Source: Sphingomonas jatrophae
GTDB taxonomy: Bacteria > Pseudomonadota > Alphaproteobacteria > Sphingomonadales > Sphingomonadaceae
DNA length: 64,000 nucleotides
Assembly: GCF_900113315.1 (NCBI RefSeq)
Contig: NZ_FOZG01000002.1
Location: forward strand, 992,001 to 1,056,000
Direction of reading: 5' to 3'
Part shown: positions 35,858-45,797 of the stretch, piece after piece
How the letters are laid out: every line of letters starts with the position of its first letter
Position numbering within the stretch: position 1 is the stretch's first letter
Translations under genes and position numbers: made by a program
Notes under the pieces: generated by a model
Told to the model about the DNA's origin: nothing
Seen by the model: only the letters and a program-made list of their open reading frames with translations
Database searches by the model: none

Positions 35858-36880
35858 CTAGGCCTCGAACAGGCCGCCCTGCATCCCCTCCGGCATCGGC
35901 AGGCCGAGATGCGTCCAGGCCGCGCCGTTCAGGCACCGCCCCCGCGCGGTCCGTGCGACGAGGCCGACCTGGATGAGGTAGGGCTCGATCACCTCCTCCA
36001 CCGTGTCGCGCGGTTCGGACAGGCCGGCGGCCAGCGTCTCCACGCCGACCGGGCCGCCGCGATAGATGTCGGCGATCATGCGGAGGTAGCGCCGGTCCAT
36101 CGCATCGAGGCCGAGCTTGTCCACCTCCAGCCGGTTGAGCGCAGCATCGGCCACCGCCGCGTCGACCTCAGGCGCACCCGCCACGTCGGCGAAATCGCGC
36201 ACGCGGCGCAGCAGCCGGCCGGCGATGCGCGGCGTGCCCCGCGCACGTCGCGCAATCTCGCGCGCGCCATCGGGCGCGATGGCGAGGCCGAGCAGCCCCG
36301 CCGCCCGCGTGACGACCGAGACGAGCTCGTCCACCGTGTAGAAGATCAGCCGGATCGGAATACCGAACCGATCGCGCAGCGGCGTCGTCAGCAATCCCTG
36401 CCGCGTCGTCGCGCCAACGAGGGTGAAGCGCGGCAGATCGATGCGGATCGAGCGGGCGGACGGCCCCTCGCCGATCATGATGTCGAGCGCACGGTCCTCC
36501 ATCGCGGGATAGAGCACCTCCTCCACCGCGGGCTGGAGGCGGTGGATCTCGTCGATGAACAGCACGTCGCCGTCCTCGAGATTGGTCAGCAAGGCGGCAA
36601 GATCGCCCGACTTGGCGATTACCGGGCCGGACGTGGCGCGGAAGCCCACCCCCATCTCGCGCGCGACGATCTGCGCCAGCGTCGTCTTGCCGAGACCCGG
36701 GGGGCCGAACAGCAGCACATGGTCGAGCACGTCGCCCCGCGCCTTGGCCGCGCTGGTGAACACGCGCAGATTGTCACGCGCCGCCTTCTGCCCGACGAAG
36801 TCGTCGAGGCTCTTCGGCCGGAGCGCCGCGTCGACATCCTCGGGCCGGCGATTGGGCGTGGTCAGGCGCGCGTCGGTCAT
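35858..36880 (-). CDS. ruvB: Holliday junction branch migration helicase RuvB
   Basis: A 340-residue AAA+ ATPase. The N-terminal part contains [11 protein letters not shown] and Walker [16 protein letters not shown]; Walker B is LFIDEIHRL, sensor 1 GATTRQGLL, arginine finger DRFGI. A winged-helix domain ends the protein. RuvB drives branch migration with RuvA. It is separated from ruvA by about 440 bp that carry an oppositely oriented lipoprotein gene. The ATG is at 36880. Confidence 0.97.
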   Translation of the reverse strand: MTDARLTTPNRRPEDVDAALRPKSLDDFVGQKAARDNLRVFTSAAKARGDVLDHVLLFGPPGLGKTTLAQIVAREMGVGFRATSGPVIAKSGDLAALLTNLEDGDVLFIDEIHRLQPAVEEVLYPAMEDRALDIMIGEGPSARSIRIDLPRFTLVGATTRQGLLTTPLRDRFGIPIRLIFYTVDELVSVVTRAAGLLGLAIAPDGAREIARRARGTPRIAGRLLRRVRDFADVAGAPEVDAAVADAALNRLEVDKLGLDAMDRRYLRMIADIYRGGPVGVETLAAGLSEPRDTVEEVIEPYLIQVGLVARTARGRCLNGAAWTHLGLPMPEGMQGGLFEA

Positions 36881-36991
36881 CCGCCGTTCCCTAGCTGTTC
36901 GCACAGGCCAAAGTCGAGCGAGACAAGCTTCTACACAGAACGATCCGACCGCCCGGCCGTTGGGGAAGTCTGTCACATCGGGAGAATTACC

Positions 36992-37288
36992 ATGACCAAG
37001 CCCCTTTTCGGGCTCACGCTGGCGTGCACCGCGGCGCTGGGCCTGTCCGCCTGCAGCTCGGGCACGACGCGTGACGGCTTGCGCGGCGCGGGCTTCGGTG
37101 CGGCGGGTGGCGCGGTCGCCGGCGCACTCATCCCCGGTCTCGGCGTAGGTGAAGGCGCAGCCATCGGCGCGGCCGGCGGTGCCGCGGTCGGCGTGGCGAC
37201 GTCGGACGGCAATCGTCGCTATTATCGCGACCGGCGTGGGCGGGAATATTACCTCAACGATCGCGGTCGGCGCGTCTATCGCCGCTGA
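36992..37288 (+). CDS. Glycine-zipper lipoprotein
   Basis: A 98-residue small lipoprotein. The leader ends in a lipobox (LSAC, Cys21). A Gly-zipper stretch ([38 protein letters not shown]) suggests a membrane-inserted helix pair, and the tail is Arg/Tyr-rich ([24 protein letters not shown]). GGGAGA precedes the ATG. It lies between ruvA and ruvB on the opposite strand. Role unknown, probably envelope. Confidence 0.75.
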   Translation: MTKPLFGLTLACTAALGLSACSSGTTRDGLRGAGFGAAGGAVAGALIPGLGVGEGAAIGAAGGAAVGVATSDGNRRYYRDRRGREYYLNDRGRRVYRR

Positions 37289-37322
37289 CCGGGGCCGGGC
37301 TGATCGGGCGGGCGCGCCTCGA

Positions 37323-37919
37323 TCAGCTCTTCGCCGATTTCCTGAGCGCCAGCCGCACCACCGCATCGAGCCCGGCGCCCGCCCCTAGCTCATCCTCCGC
37401 CGCCTTGACCGCCGTCGCCGCCTCCGCCGGGCGGAAGCCCAGACCGGTGAGCGCCGCCACCGCATCCGCGCTCGCGCCCGATGCCGGCACCAGAGCGCCC
37501 GCAGGGCCGAGCGCCACCGCGCCGACCTTGTCCTTCAGCTCGCGCACGATCCGCTCGGCCAGCTTGGGGCCGACGCCCTGCGCCCGCGTCACCATCGCCT
37601 TGTCGCCGGCCGACACGGCACGCGACAGCTCGTCCGGCGCAAGGGCGGAGAGGATCGCCAGCGCCACGCGTGCGCCCACGCCCTGCACGCCGGTGAGCAG
37701 GCGGAACCAGTCGCGCTCGCCGGGCGAGCCGAAGCCGAACAGCGTGATCGCATCCTCGCGCACCTGCATCTCGGTCAAGAGCACGACATGCCCGCCCAGC
37801 GGCGGCATCGCCGCCAGCGTGCGCGCGGAGGCGAGGGCGAGGTAGCCGACGCCGGCCACATCCAGCACCAGATGATCCGCGCCCGCCTCCACGAGCGCGC
37901 CGCTCAACCTTGCGATCAT
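37323..37919 (-). CDS. ruvA: Holliday junction branch migration protein RuvA
   Basis: A 198-residue RuvA. The N-terminal OB-fold opens [28 protein letters not shown]. The central helix-hairpin-helix pair is [15 protein letters not shown] and [15 protein letters not shown]. The C-terminal domain that contacts RuvB ([14 protein letters not shown]) is present. It follows ruvC by 16 nt. Confidence 0.96.
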   Translation of the reverse strand: MIARLSGALVEAGADHLVLDVAGVGYLALASARTLAAMPPLGGHVVLLTEMQVREDAITLFGFGSPGERDWFRLLTGVQGVGARVALAILSALAPDELSRAVSAGDKAMVTRAQGVGPKLAERIVRELKDKVGAVALGPAGALVPASGASADAVAALTGLGFRPAEAATAVKAAEDELGAGAGLDAVVRLALRKSAKS

Positions 37920-37935
37920 GCCCTGTGACCAGCGA

Positions 37936-38454
37936 TCAGGTGCGTGCCTGCATCGCCTTGGCGGTGGACAGGTGATGCGCGTGCGTCATCGACACGGCCA
38001 GCGCATCCGCCGCGTCATTGCCCGCCACCGACACGCCCGGCAGCAGCGTGGAGACCATGCCGCGCACCTGCTCCTTGCCGGCGGTGCCGGTGCCGGTGAC
38101 CGCCTTCTTGACGACGCGCGGCGCATATTCGCCGATCGCCATCCCCGCCCGCGCCGCCGCCAGCAGCAGCACGCCGCGCGCCTGCACCAGCTTGATCGTC
38201 GACTGGGGGTTCTCGTTGACGAACACTTCCTCGATGCCGCAGGCGTCGGGCTGGTGCTCCTTGATCACCTCGACGAGCGCCTCGTGCAGCTCGACCAGCC
38301 GGTCGGGCAGCGCCAGCGTCTTGTCGGTGCGGATCTGGCCGTTGGCGAGATGGCGGATGCGGTTGCCCGCCAGCCCGACAATGCCCCACCCGGTGACGCC
38401 GAGGCCCGGGTCGATCCCCAGCACGGTCCAGCGACCCTTATTCTCGACGTTCAT
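37936..38454 (-). CDS. ruvC: Crossover junction endodeoxyribonuclease RuvC
   Basis: A 172-residue Holliday junction resolvase with an RNase H-like fold. Acidic residues are in [29 protein letters not shown] and [13 protein letters not shown] 38454 has GGAGG at 8-nt spacing; an upstream start at 38481 is less likely. It lies 28 nt after yebC, so may be co-transcribed with it. Confidence 0.95.
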   Translation of the reverse strand: MNVENKGRWTVLGIDPGLGVTGWGIVGLAGNRIRHLANGQIRTDKTLALPDRLVELHEALVEVIKEHQPDACGIEEVFVNENPQSTIKLVQARGVLLLAAARAGMAIGEYAPRVVKKAVTGTGTAGKEQVRGMVSTLLPGVSVAGNDAADALAVSMTHAHHLSTAKAMQART

Positions 38455-38482
38455 CCGCAGCACCTCCGACCCGGCGACCATA

Positions 38483-39232
38483 TCAGGCCTGGCCGAGCTT
38501 CTCCATCACCGCTTCGGGCACATCGTAATTGGCCCAGACGGTCTGCACGTCGTCATCGTCGTCCAGCGCATCGATCAGCTTGAACAGCTGCGTCGCATCG
38601 CCCTCGTCCACGGTGACCTGCGTCTGCGGCCGCCACGCCAGCTTCGCGCCCTCCGGCTCGCCCAGCACCGGCTCCAGCGCCTTGGCGACTTCGTGCAGGC
38701 CGTCGGTCGCAGTCCAGATTTCGTGGCCCTCCTCGGTGGAGGAGACGTCCTCGGCGCCGGCTTCCAGCGCCGCCTCGAACACCTTGTCGGCATCGCCCGC
38801 GGTCGCCGGATAGGAGATCAGGCCCATCCGGTCGAACCCGTGGCTGACCGAGCCCGAGGCGCCAAGGTTGCCGCCATTCTTCGACACTGCGGTGCGCACG
38901 TTGGTGGCGGTGCGGTTGCGATTGTCGGTCAGCGTCTCGATGATGAGGGACACGCCGCCGGGGCCGAAGCCCTCATAGCGCACTTCCTCGTAATTCGCGC
39001 CGTCGCTGCCCGAGGCGTTGTTGATCGAACGCTGGATATTGTCCTTGGGCATTCCGCCCTTGCGCGCGGCGATCACCGCGGCGCGCAGGCGCGCGTTCAT
39101 GTCGGGATCGGGCAGCCCCGATTTCGCCGCCACCGTGATTTCGCGGCTCAGCTTGGAAAACAGGATCGCCCGTTTCTTATCCTGCCCGCCCTTGCGGTGC
39201 ATGATGTTCTTGAACTTGCTATGGCCGGCCAC
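38483..39232 (-). CDS. YebC/PmpR family regulatory or translation protein
   Basis: A 249-residue YebC family protein. The N-terminus [21 protein letters not shown] is invariant in the family, followed by [15 protein letters not shown] and [19 protein letters not shown]. Members are described as DNA-binding regulators and, more recently, as relieving ribosome stalling. It sits just upstream of ruvC, the usual alphaproteobacterial position. Confidence 0.94.
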   Translation of the reverse strand: MAGHSKFKNIMHRKGGQDKKRAILFSKLSREITVAAKSGLPDPDMNARLRAAVIAARKGGMPKDNIQRSINNASGSDGANYEEVRYEGFGPGGVSLIIETLTDNRNRTATNVRTAVSKNGGNLGASGSVSHGFDRMGLISYPATAGDADKVFEAALEAGAEDVSSTEEGHEIWTATDGLHEVAKALEPVLGEPEGAKLAWRPQTQVTVDEGDATQLFKLIDALDDDDDVQTVWANYDVPEAVMEKLGQA

Positions 39233-39285
39233 GCGCGGTCTCTCGTTGGAAAAGGATTGTTTCGCGATCTAGTGCGGGATGGCGT

Positions 39286-39930
39286 TCAGGGGAAGCGCCG
39301 CGCATCGATCCGCCACGCCGCGTCCAACAGCGCAAGCGCCAGCAGCACCGCGATCGCCGAGACGACGCCGTCGAGCAGCGCCAGGGCCGCAATCGCCTTT
39401 GGCGGCAGCGGCAGCGATGTCGCCAGCAGCACCAGCGCCAGATGGATGGCGGTGAAGGGCAGGACGATCTGCGCCACGCACGCGGCAAGCGCGGTGGCAT
39501 GGCCCTTCGTCTTGGCGACGGCCCCGCGCATCGCCGCAAACGGCGCCCCGCAGGCGAGTGCCGCCGAGATGCCGGTCAGCCGGATCGTCGCGATGCTCCA
39601 CGCCGCGGCGACGAGGAACGTCACCAGCCACGTCGTCGCCAGCGGACGATCTCCTAGCCCGCCGACGACGAACAGCAGATGCGACGAGATGCCGAACAGC
39701 AAGGCCATGCCCGTCTCGAACAGCGCATATCGGGCGAGCGCCCGGCTGGGCCTGCCGGGAGCGGCGATTCCGCCCAGCCGCCGCAGCACCGCACAGCCGG
39801 TGCAGGTCAGCAGCACCATGCGAACGAGCGCGGTCGCGCCCGGCGGGGCGATCACCGCCAGGTCGATCAGGTCGGACAGGGTGGTCGCGGCGAGCACCAG
39901 CAGCCACCAGCCGGGCCCCAGCGCCCGCAC
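39286..39930 (-). CDS. Multi-pass membrane protein of unknown function
   Basis: A 214-residue hydrophobic protein with five or six probable helices (WWLLVLAATTLSDLIDLAVI; ALFETGMALLFGISSHLLFVVGGL; WLVTFLVAAAWSIATI; IAALALLDGVVSAIAVLLALALL). A GTG at 39930 is the longest clear start. It lies between the GapR-like gene and yebC on the same strand. No family recognised. Confidence 0.6.
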   Translation of the reverse strand: MRALGPGWWLLVLAATTLSDLIDLAVIAPPGATALVRMVLLTCTGCAVLRRLGGIAAPGRPSRALARYALFETGMALLFGISSHLLFVVGGLGDRPLATTWLVTFLVAAAWSIATIRLTGISAALACGAPFAAMRGAVAKTKGHATALAACVAQIVLPFTAIHLALVLLATSLPLPPKAIAALALLDGVVSAIAVLLALALLDAAWRIDARRFP

Positions 39931-39980
39931 CGAGCCGAAGACGGCGGCGCGGGCCTCAGCCGCCGTGATGCGGCCGTGCG

Positions 39981-40220
39981 TCAGAAGCCGAGCGCCGAGC
40001 GATACGTCTCGAGCAGCGCGTCCGCCTCGTCGCGAGCGTTCTTTTCCATCTTACGCAGGCGGACGATGGTGCGCATCGTCTTGGCGTCATAGCCCTGGCT
40101 CTTGGCCTCGAGATAGACGTCCTTGATGTCGTCGGCCATGCCCTTCTTCTCTTCCTCGAGCCGCTCGATACGCTCGATGAAGAGGCGCAGCTGATCCGCC
40201 GCGACGTTGCCCTCGCTCAT
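39981..40220 (-). CDS. GapR-like DUF2312 nucleoid-associated protein
   Basis: A 79-residue all-helical protein. [49 protein letters not shown] is diagnostic of DUF2312. In Caulobacter this family is GapR, which binds over-twisted AT-rich DNA ahead of replication and transcription and stimulates topoisomerases. Length and charge fit fully. It is divergent in function from neighbours but shares their strand. Confidence 0.92.
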   Translation of the reverse strand: MSEGNVAADQLRLFIERIERLEEEKKGMADDIKDVYLEAKSQGYDAKTMRTIVRLRKMEKNARDEADALLETYRSALGF

Positions 40221-40285
40221 GTGATTCGGTCCCCGGAAAACGTTGAGCGCCGCCCGATAGGGGCGGCGCCCGCACGTCTCAACCC

Positions 40286-41599
40286 TTACTGCACCGCAGC
40301 CGGGGTGGCGGGCACGCCGCCATGCATGACGAAGTCGACCCGCTCCAGCCGCGTCACGTCCTCCAGCGGCGAGCCTGCCACCGCGATCAGGTCCGCCGCC
40401 TTGCCGGGCTCCAGCGTGCCGATCCGCTGGCTCTGGCCGAGCAGCTCGGCCGCGCCCACCGTGGCGGCACGGATCGCCTGCGCGGGCGTCATCCCCGCCC
40501 GCACCATCAGCGCGAACTCCTTGGCATTCTCACCATGCTTGGAGACGCCCGTATCGGTGCCGAAGGCGATCTTCACGCCCGAGGCGATCGCCTTGCTGTG
40601 GCTCGCCATCGCGACGGTGGCCGCTTCCTCCGCCTTGGGGATGGTGGCGGGGGGCAGCGCGCCGGCACGCGCCTGCGCCAGCGCGGTCACTGGGGCGATC
40701 ATCGTCGGGACCAGGAAAGCGCCCTTTGCCTTGAACAGGCGGATCGCCTCGTCGTCGAGGAAAGTGCCGTGATCGATCGAATCGACCCCCGCCTCCAGCG
40801 CCGCCTTGGTGCCCTCCGCGGCATGGCTGTGCGCCGCCACCTTGCGGCCGAGCGCGTGCGCCGTGTCGATGATCGCGCGCATCTCTTCCGGCGTCATCGC
40901 CCGGCCGAGGCCGCCCGACACGTTGGACAGCACGCCGCCCGTCGCCGCGAACTTGATCACCTGCGCGCCCAGGCCAACCTGCGCCCGCACCGCGCGGCGG
41001 CAATCGTCCGGGCCGTCGCAGGTGTTGATCTGATGCTGGTGGACCGTGTCGGCCCACTCTTCCGCCAGACCGTTGCTGCCGTCGCCATGCCCGCCCGTCA
41101 CGGACACCATGCTGCCCGCATTGACGATGGTCGGCCCCTCGACGACGCCCTGGGCGATGCCGTCGCGCAGCGCGCGGATACCGCGGGGCGAGCCGCCCAG
41201 ATCGCGCACCGTGGTGAAGCCGGCGGCGAGCGTGCGGCGGGCGTTGGTGATCGCCTCCATCATGTTGTCGCCGTCGTCACGCGTCAGCCCACCAAGCCGC
41301 GCGCGCTGCGGATCGCCGCCGATGCCCCACAGGTGGACGTGCATGTCGATCAGCCCGGGCAGGACGAACTTGTCCTTCAGGTCGATCAGCCGCGCGCCCG
41401 CCTCGGGTGCGACGAAGCCGTCGCGCACCGCTTCCACCTTGCCGCCGCGCACGATCACCGTGCTCTGCCCGCGGGGCGCCTGGCCCGGCCGGTCGAGCAG
41501 CGCGCCCGCATGCACATAGGTCGCCGGCTGCGGCGCCTGTGCCGCGGCCGTGCCTGCCAGCAGCATCGCCGCTGCGATGCCGATAAACGTCTTCGTCAT
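40286..41599 (-). CDS. Secreted amidohydrolase family protein
   Basis: A 437-residue metal-dependent hydrolase with a signal peptide ([21 protein letters not shown]). Metal ligands are seen in [22 protein letters not shown] (bridging Lys), [25 protein letters not shown] and FGTDTGVS. The C-terminus [17 protein letters not shown] is typical. Related exported enzymes cleave Xaa-Pro or Xaa-Arg dipeptides, but substrate is not assignable here. It lies downstream of the DUF1244 gene on the same strand. Confidence 0.88.
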   Translation of the reverse strand: MTKTFIGIAAAMLLAGTAAAQAPQPATYVHAGALLDRPGQAPRGQSTVIVRGGKVEAVRDGFVAPEAGARLIDLKDKFVLPGLIDMHVHLWGIGGDPQRARLGGLTRDDGDNMMEAITNARRTLAAGFTTVRDLGGSPRGIRALRDGIAQGVVEGPTIVNAGSMVSVTGGHGDGSNGLAEEWADTVHQHQINTCDGPDDCRRAVRAQVGLGAQVIKFAATGGVLSNVSGGLGRAMTPEEMRAIIDTAHALGRKVAAHSHAAEGTKAALEAGVDSIDHGTFLDDEAIRLFKAKGAFLVPTMIAPVTALAQARAGALPPATIPKAEEAATVAMASHSKAIASGVKIAFGTDTGVSKHGENAKEFALMVRAGMTPAQAIRAATVGAAELLGQSQRIGTLEPGKAADLIAVAGSPLEDVTRLERVDFVMHGGVPATPAAVQ

Positions 41600-41628
41600 A
41601 CTGCCCCCCTGTTTGCCCGACCGACGTG

Positions 41629-41946
41629 TCAGGCCTGATTCTTTGCGACGCTCGCTTCCATCCGCGCGATCCGCTCCGGCGTTGCCGGTGTCGAGAAGCG
41701 CGCCTTCCACTCACCCGCCGGCATGCCATAGACCGCCTCGCGCGCGGCGTCGCGGGTCAGCCGTCCGCCGCTCGCCTCCGACACCCAATCGCCCAGGCAG
41801 TTGCGGCAGAAGCCGGCCAGTCCCATCAGGTCGATATTCTCCGCGTCGCTGCGATGCCGCAAATGCGCGACGAGCCGGCGGAACGCGGCGGCCGCTTCTT
41901 CGTCGGTGATGTCGACAGTGACGGGCGCGGTCTCGGCGCAGGACAT
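41629..41946 (-). CDS. DUF1244 family protein
   Basis: A 105-residue protein of the alphaproteobacterial DUF1244 family: AAAAFRRLVAHLRHRSDAENIDLMGLAGFCRNCLGDWVSEASG matches the family core, with the paired CRNC. ATG 41946 has GGGAG at 7-nt spacing; GTG 41952 is also in frame. It is divergent from pyruvate kinase. Function is unknown; the Cys pair and His could bind metal. Confidence 0.85.
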   Translation of the reverse strand: MSCAETAPVTVDITDEEAAAAFRRLVAHLRHRSDAENIDLMGLAGFCRNCLGDWVSEASGGRLTRDAAREAVYGMPAGEWKARFSTPATPERIARMEASVAKNQA

Positions 41947-42027
41947 GGGCACACTCCCGGGTTGATCCTTGGCCGCAACCGACTATCGCCCCCGCGACGC
42001 CGAGGCCAGTATGGAAGGACATCCGGC

Positions 42028-43482
42028 TTGACCGAGCTTGCCGCCCCCCGGAGCCGCAAGGTCCGCGTGCTTGCCACGCTGGGCCCCGCCAGCAACACGC
42101 CGGAGATGATCCGCACGCTGTTTCTCGGCGGTGCCGATGCCTTTCGCATCAACATGAGCCACGGCGATCATGCCGGCAAGCTGCCGCTGATCCAGGGCAT
42201 CCGCGAGGTGGAGCGCTCGGCCGGCCGGCCCATCTCGATCCTGTTCGACCTGCAGGGGCCGAAGCTGCGCGTCGGCGCCTTTGCCGAGGGCATCGTGCTG
42301 CTGAAGACGGGCGAGCGCTTCGTGCTCGACCGCGATCCCGCCCCTGGCGACACCAGCCGCGTCCAGCTGCCCCACCGCGAGATCTTCGAGGCGATCGAGG
42401 TGGGCGCGCGGCTGCTGCTCGACGACGGCAAGCTGGTGCTGCGCGTGACGCGCGCTTCCCCTGAGCGGATCGAGACTTTGGTCGAGGTCGGCGGCCCCCT
42501 GTCCAACTCCAAGGGGCTGAACGTGCCCGACGTGGTGCTGCCGATGGCGGCGCTGACCGACAAGGACCGGCGCGATCTCGCCTTCGCGCTGGATCAGGGG
42601 GCGGACTGGATCGCCCTCTCCTTCGTCCAGCGTCCCGAGGACGTCGCCGAGGCGCGGCGGCTGATCGGCGGCAAGGCGGCGCTCCTCGCCAAGATCGAGA
42701 AGCCGCAGGCGATCGACCGGCTGGACGAGATCCTTGAACTGGCGGACGGCGTGATGGTCGCTCGCGGCGATCTGGGTGTGGAACTGCCGCCGCAGGCGGT
42801 ACCGCCCCTGCAGAAGCGGATCGTCGAGGGCGCGCGGCGGCTCGGCCGTCCAGTGGTGGTCGCCACCCAGATGCTCGAATCGATGATCAAGGCGCCCACC
42901 CCGACTCGCGCCGAGGTGTCCGACGTGGCGACCGCCATGTATGACGGCGCCGACGCGGTGATGCTGTCGGCGGAGAGCGCGGCGGGCGACTGGCCGGCCG
43001 AGGCGGTCGGCATGATGGACCGCATCGCGCACGAGGTGGAGCGCGATCCCGGCTATTCCGCGCGCATCCACTTCACCGCGACGCCGATGGAGGCGACCAC
43101 CGCCGACGCGCTCGCCGGATCGTGCAAGCATATCGCGCGCACCGTCAGCGCAGCGGCGATCATTTGCTACACGCTGTCCGGCTCCACCGCGCGCCGCATC
43201 GCGCGCGAGCGGCCGGACGTGCCGATCCTCGTCCTCACGCCCAAGCGCGCCACCGCGCGGCGGCTCGGGCTCCTGTGGGGCGTCCACGCCGTCGTCACCA
43301 AGGATGTCGGCGGGTTCGAGGAGATGGTGGCCAAGGCCAAGCGCATGGCGCTCCGCCACAAGATCGCGCATGGCGGCGACCGCGTGATCATCGTCGCGGG
43401 CGTTCCCTTCGGCACGCCGGGCGCGACCAACGTGCTCCATGTCGCGCGCATCACCGGGGACGAGCTGAAGGGCTATAGCTGA
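42028..43482 (+). CDS. pyk: Pyruvate kinase
   Basis: A 484-residue pyruvate kinase. KVRVLATLGPASNTPEMI and FRINMSHGD start the barrel; KIEKPQAI, DGVMVARGDLGVEL and VVATQMLESMI are the active-site segments with the catalytic Lys and metal-binding Glu/Asp. It makes pyruvate and ATP from PEP. The start is a TTG at 42028 preceded by AAGGA; an ATG at 42011 is out of frame and stops at once. The 3' end overlaps the next convergent gene by 10 nt. Confidence 0.95.
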   Translation: MTELAAPRSRKVRVLATLGPASNTPEMIRTLFLGGADAFRINMSHGDHAGKLPLIQGIREVERSAGRPISILFDLQGPKLRVGAFAEGIVLLKTGERFVLDRDPAPGDTSRVQLPHREIFEAIEVGARLLLDDGKLVLRVTRASPERIETLVEVGGPLSNSKGLNVPDVVLPMAALTDKDRRDLAFALDQGADWIALSFVQRPEDVAEARRLIGGKAALLAKIEKPQAIDRLDEILELADGVMVARGDLGVELPPQAVPPLQKRIVEGARRLGRPVVVATQMLESMIKAPTPTRAEVSDVATAMYDGADAVMLSAESAAGDWPAEAVGMMDRIAHEVERDPGYSARIHFTATPMEATTADALAGSCKHIARTVSAAAIICYTLSGSTARRIARERPDVPILVLTPKRATARRLGLLWGVHAVVTKDVGGFEEMVAKAKRMALRHKIAHGGDRVIIVAGVPFGTPGATNVLHVARITGDELKGYS

Positions 43483-44297
43483 GGCGAAGGTCGCGAAGGT
43501 CGCACCAAGAACGCCCTTCCGCGACCGCCACGCGCCCAGCCGAACCCCAAGGCCGCGACGGCGAGCACGAGCCCGACCAGGCCGAGCGGCAGCGGCGGAA
43601 CCGCGGCGAGCGTCATCAGCGCCGCCTCCCACGCCGCCGTCCGGCCGAGCGTCTCGAACAGCAGCTGCGATCCGATGTGCATGGCTGCGACCGCGAGCAT
43701 CGGCGCCCTCGACTCGCCGCGCGCCAGCAGCAGCGCCAGCGCCGCCGCGCAGAGCTGGGCCATGTGGAAGGACGTGGAGAAGGCGGAGACGAAGGACAGC
43801 CCGCCCAGACCGATCAACGGTCCGGTTAACAGCCGCGCCAGCACCGGCGGCAGCGCCAGCAGCACCGTCGCCACCATCGCCCCCGCATGCAGGCCCACCC
43901 GGCGGCGGTGACGCAGCGCGACCGCGACGAGCGTGACCAGCGTCGTCACCGCGACCAGATCGACGAGATCGAGCCGCATGCCGAACGCCGCATGAAACGG
44001 ATCGGCCTTCGCGGCGGAGAGCAGAGCATTGTCGCGCATCGCGAGCAGGCTCCCAGCGGCGAACAGCGGCACCACGACGAACGTCAGCAGCCCCGCCGCG
44101 CGGTGCAGCCGCACGCGCCGCGCATGGATCGACCAGAGCTGCACCGCCACCAGCACCAGCCACGCCGTCGCGGCGAGGCCGTGCGCGTGGAAGGCGAAGG
44201 AAGCGGTGCGCATCACCCCGAAATAGCCGGGCCAGAAGGCGACGAGCACCAGCGGGAACAGCGCCAGCAGGATCCAGCGGCTGCGACGATAGGGCAT
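43473..44297 (-). CDS. Multi-pass membrane protein of unknown function
   Basis: A 274-residue protein with about seven hydrophobic helices (WILLALFPLVLVAFWPGYFG; GLAATAWLVLVAVQLWSIH; AAGLLTFVVVPLFAAGSLLA; GLVGLVLAVAALGFGWARG). His residues near helix ends (FHAHG; SIHARRVRLHRAAG) resemble DUF2306-like or cytochrome-b561-like membrane proteins, but I cannot assign one. GGGGGATG lies upstream of ATG 44297. It is convergent with and overlaps pyk. Confidence 0.65.
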   Translation of the reverse strand: MPYRRSRWILLALFPLVLVAFWPGYFGVMRTASFAFHAHGLAATAWLVLVAVQLWSIHARRVRLHRAAGLLTFVVVPLFAAGSLLAMRDNALLSAAKADPFHAAFGMRLDLVDLVAVTTLVTLVAVALRHRRRVGLHAGAMVATVLLALPPVLARLLTGPLIGLGGLSFVSAFSTSFHMAQLCAAALALLLARGESRAPMLAVAAMHIGSQLLFETLGRTAAWEAALMTLAAVPPLPLGLVGLVLAVAALGFGWARGGRGRAFLVRPSRPSPQL

Positions 44298-44383
44298 CGG
44301 CCATCCCCCTTCCCGGTCAGGATGGCATGATATGGCCGATCCGGCCACACGCCCCGGTGACTTTCGGCACAGGGCGCCGGGCG

Positions 44384-45754
44384 TCAGCCCTCCGGATAGA
44401 CGGTGAACTGCTCCACGCGCCCGCCCTGCTTCGGCTCGGCGCGCAGCACGATGCGCAGCTTGGTCGTGGGGAAGGTCAGCACGTAGCTTTCGACGGTGAA
44501 GCCGCCGCGCAGCCGCGGCGGGCCGGTGCGGACGAAGCTGGTCGGCTCGCCCAAGTGCGTCAGGCTGGTGCGGTAATCCTCCAGCGTCTGCGCGGTGAAA
44601 TAGTAATTGCCGTTGTCCGTGAAGCGCGCGCGGTCGATCCGGCCGCTCCGCACCTGATCCCACAATTCGCGCGCGACGCGCGTCGTATCCGCCTGCGGGA
44701 TCAGGATCGCCTCCAGCCCGTCGGCGATGGTCGTCTGCGCATTGCCGAAATCGGCATTGACCATCACCACCACGGCACCGCGGATCGGCGCATAGACGCG
44801 GTTGGCGGTGAGAAAGCCATTCGCCTCGCCGCCATGGCTGATCCGGGTGAAGCCGTTCGACCGCTCCAGCGTGACGCCGAGGCCATAGCCGGAGGGCGTG
44901 CCGTCGGTCAGCACCACCTCCTTCTCCTGGCGCTCCCACGAGGCGGGCCTGAGCACGCGGCGGTCGATCCGCGCGATGTTCCAGCGGGCGAGATCCGCCG
45001 CCGACATCGCCCAGTCGCCCGCGCCGTAGAGCCAGCCCGCGCCCTCCGGCGTCACGCGCCGCACGGGGCCGAGTGCGAATCGGTGGAAGCCCCTGGCGTC
45101 AATCGGCTCCACCGCTTCCTGCGGCACCGCGCCGGTGACGCCCGCGGGCCTGAGGATGCGCGACTGGATGAAGGCGTGAAAATCCTGCCCGCTCGCTTTC
45201 TCGACGATCCGCGCGGCGGCGACATAGCCGGTGTTGGAATATTGCCACTGGCTGCCCGGCGCGAAATCGAGCGGCAGCTTGGCCCAGCGATCGAGGATGC
45301 CCTGCGGCGCGGTCGGCTTCTCCATCGCGGAGAAGGCATAATCCTGCGGCCAGTAATCGCGGTAGCCGCTGGTATGGCTGAGCAGCTGGCGGATCGTCAC
45401 CTTGTCGGCGTCGGTCAGGTCGGGCAGCCATTTCGCGACCTTGTCGTCGAGCGACAGGCGGCCCTGCTCCGCCAGCAGCAGGACGGCCGCGGCGGTGATC
45501 TGCTTGGAGACGGAGGCGATGGCGTAGCGCGCGTCCGGCAGCGCGGCCATGCGGTTGCCCCGCTGGTCGCCATAAGCGCGGGTGAAGGCGAGCTTGCCGC
45601 CGCGCACCACCGCCACCGATGCAGACGGCACCCCGGTGCGCTGCAAGGCCTGCTGGACGAGCGAATCGACCTGCGCCTCTTCGGCAGGCGTGAACGGCTG
45701 CGCCTGCGCCACAACCGGCGCGGCAAACAGCAGAAGTGCGAGGATCGGCCGCAT
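44384..45754 (-). CDS. Secreted serine hydrolase, class C beta-lactamase family
   Basis: A 456-residue exported protein with a signal peptide (ALLLFAAPVVAQAQ). The penicillin-binding/esterase motifs are ASVSKQ (SxxK), QYSNTGY (YxN) and SHGGEANG (HxG). Such proteins may be esterases, D-amino acid peptidases or lactamase-like; substrate is not predictable. A C-terminal domain (LRGGFTVESYVLTFPTTKLRIVLRA) of about 90 residues follows. It stands alone between two same-strand genes. Confidence 0.87.
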   Translation of the reverse strand: MRPILALLLFAAPVVAQAQPFTPAEEAQVDSLVQQALQRTGVPSASVAVVRGGKLAFTRAYGDQRGNRMAALPDARYAIASVSKQITAAAVLLLAEQGRLSLDDKVAKWLPDLTDADKVTIRQLLSHTSGYRDYWPQDYAFSAMEKPTAPQGILDRWAKLPLDFAPGSQWQYSNTGYVAAARIVEKASGQDFHAFIQSRILRPAGVTGAVPQEAVEPIDARGFHRFALGPVRRVTPEGAGWLYGAGDWAMSAADLARWNIARIDRRVLRPASWERQEKEVVLTDGTPSGYGLGVTLERSNGFTRISHGGEANGFLTANRVYAPIRGAVVVMVNADFGNAQTTIADGLEAILIPQADTTRVARELWDQVRSGRIDRARFTDNGNYYFTAQTLEDYRTSLTHLGEPTSFVRTGPPRLRGGFTVESYVLTFPTTKLRIVLRAEPKQGGRVEQFTVYPEG

Positions 45755-45797
45755 CGTCTATCCCATCTGGTTCATGGGATGCGTGACAGGCGACGCC

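Noticed and set aside
42011-42031. ATG just upstream as a pyruvate kinase start
   Set aside because: It is out of frame with pyk and reaches a stop after six codons; TTG 42028 fits the ribosome site and family length.
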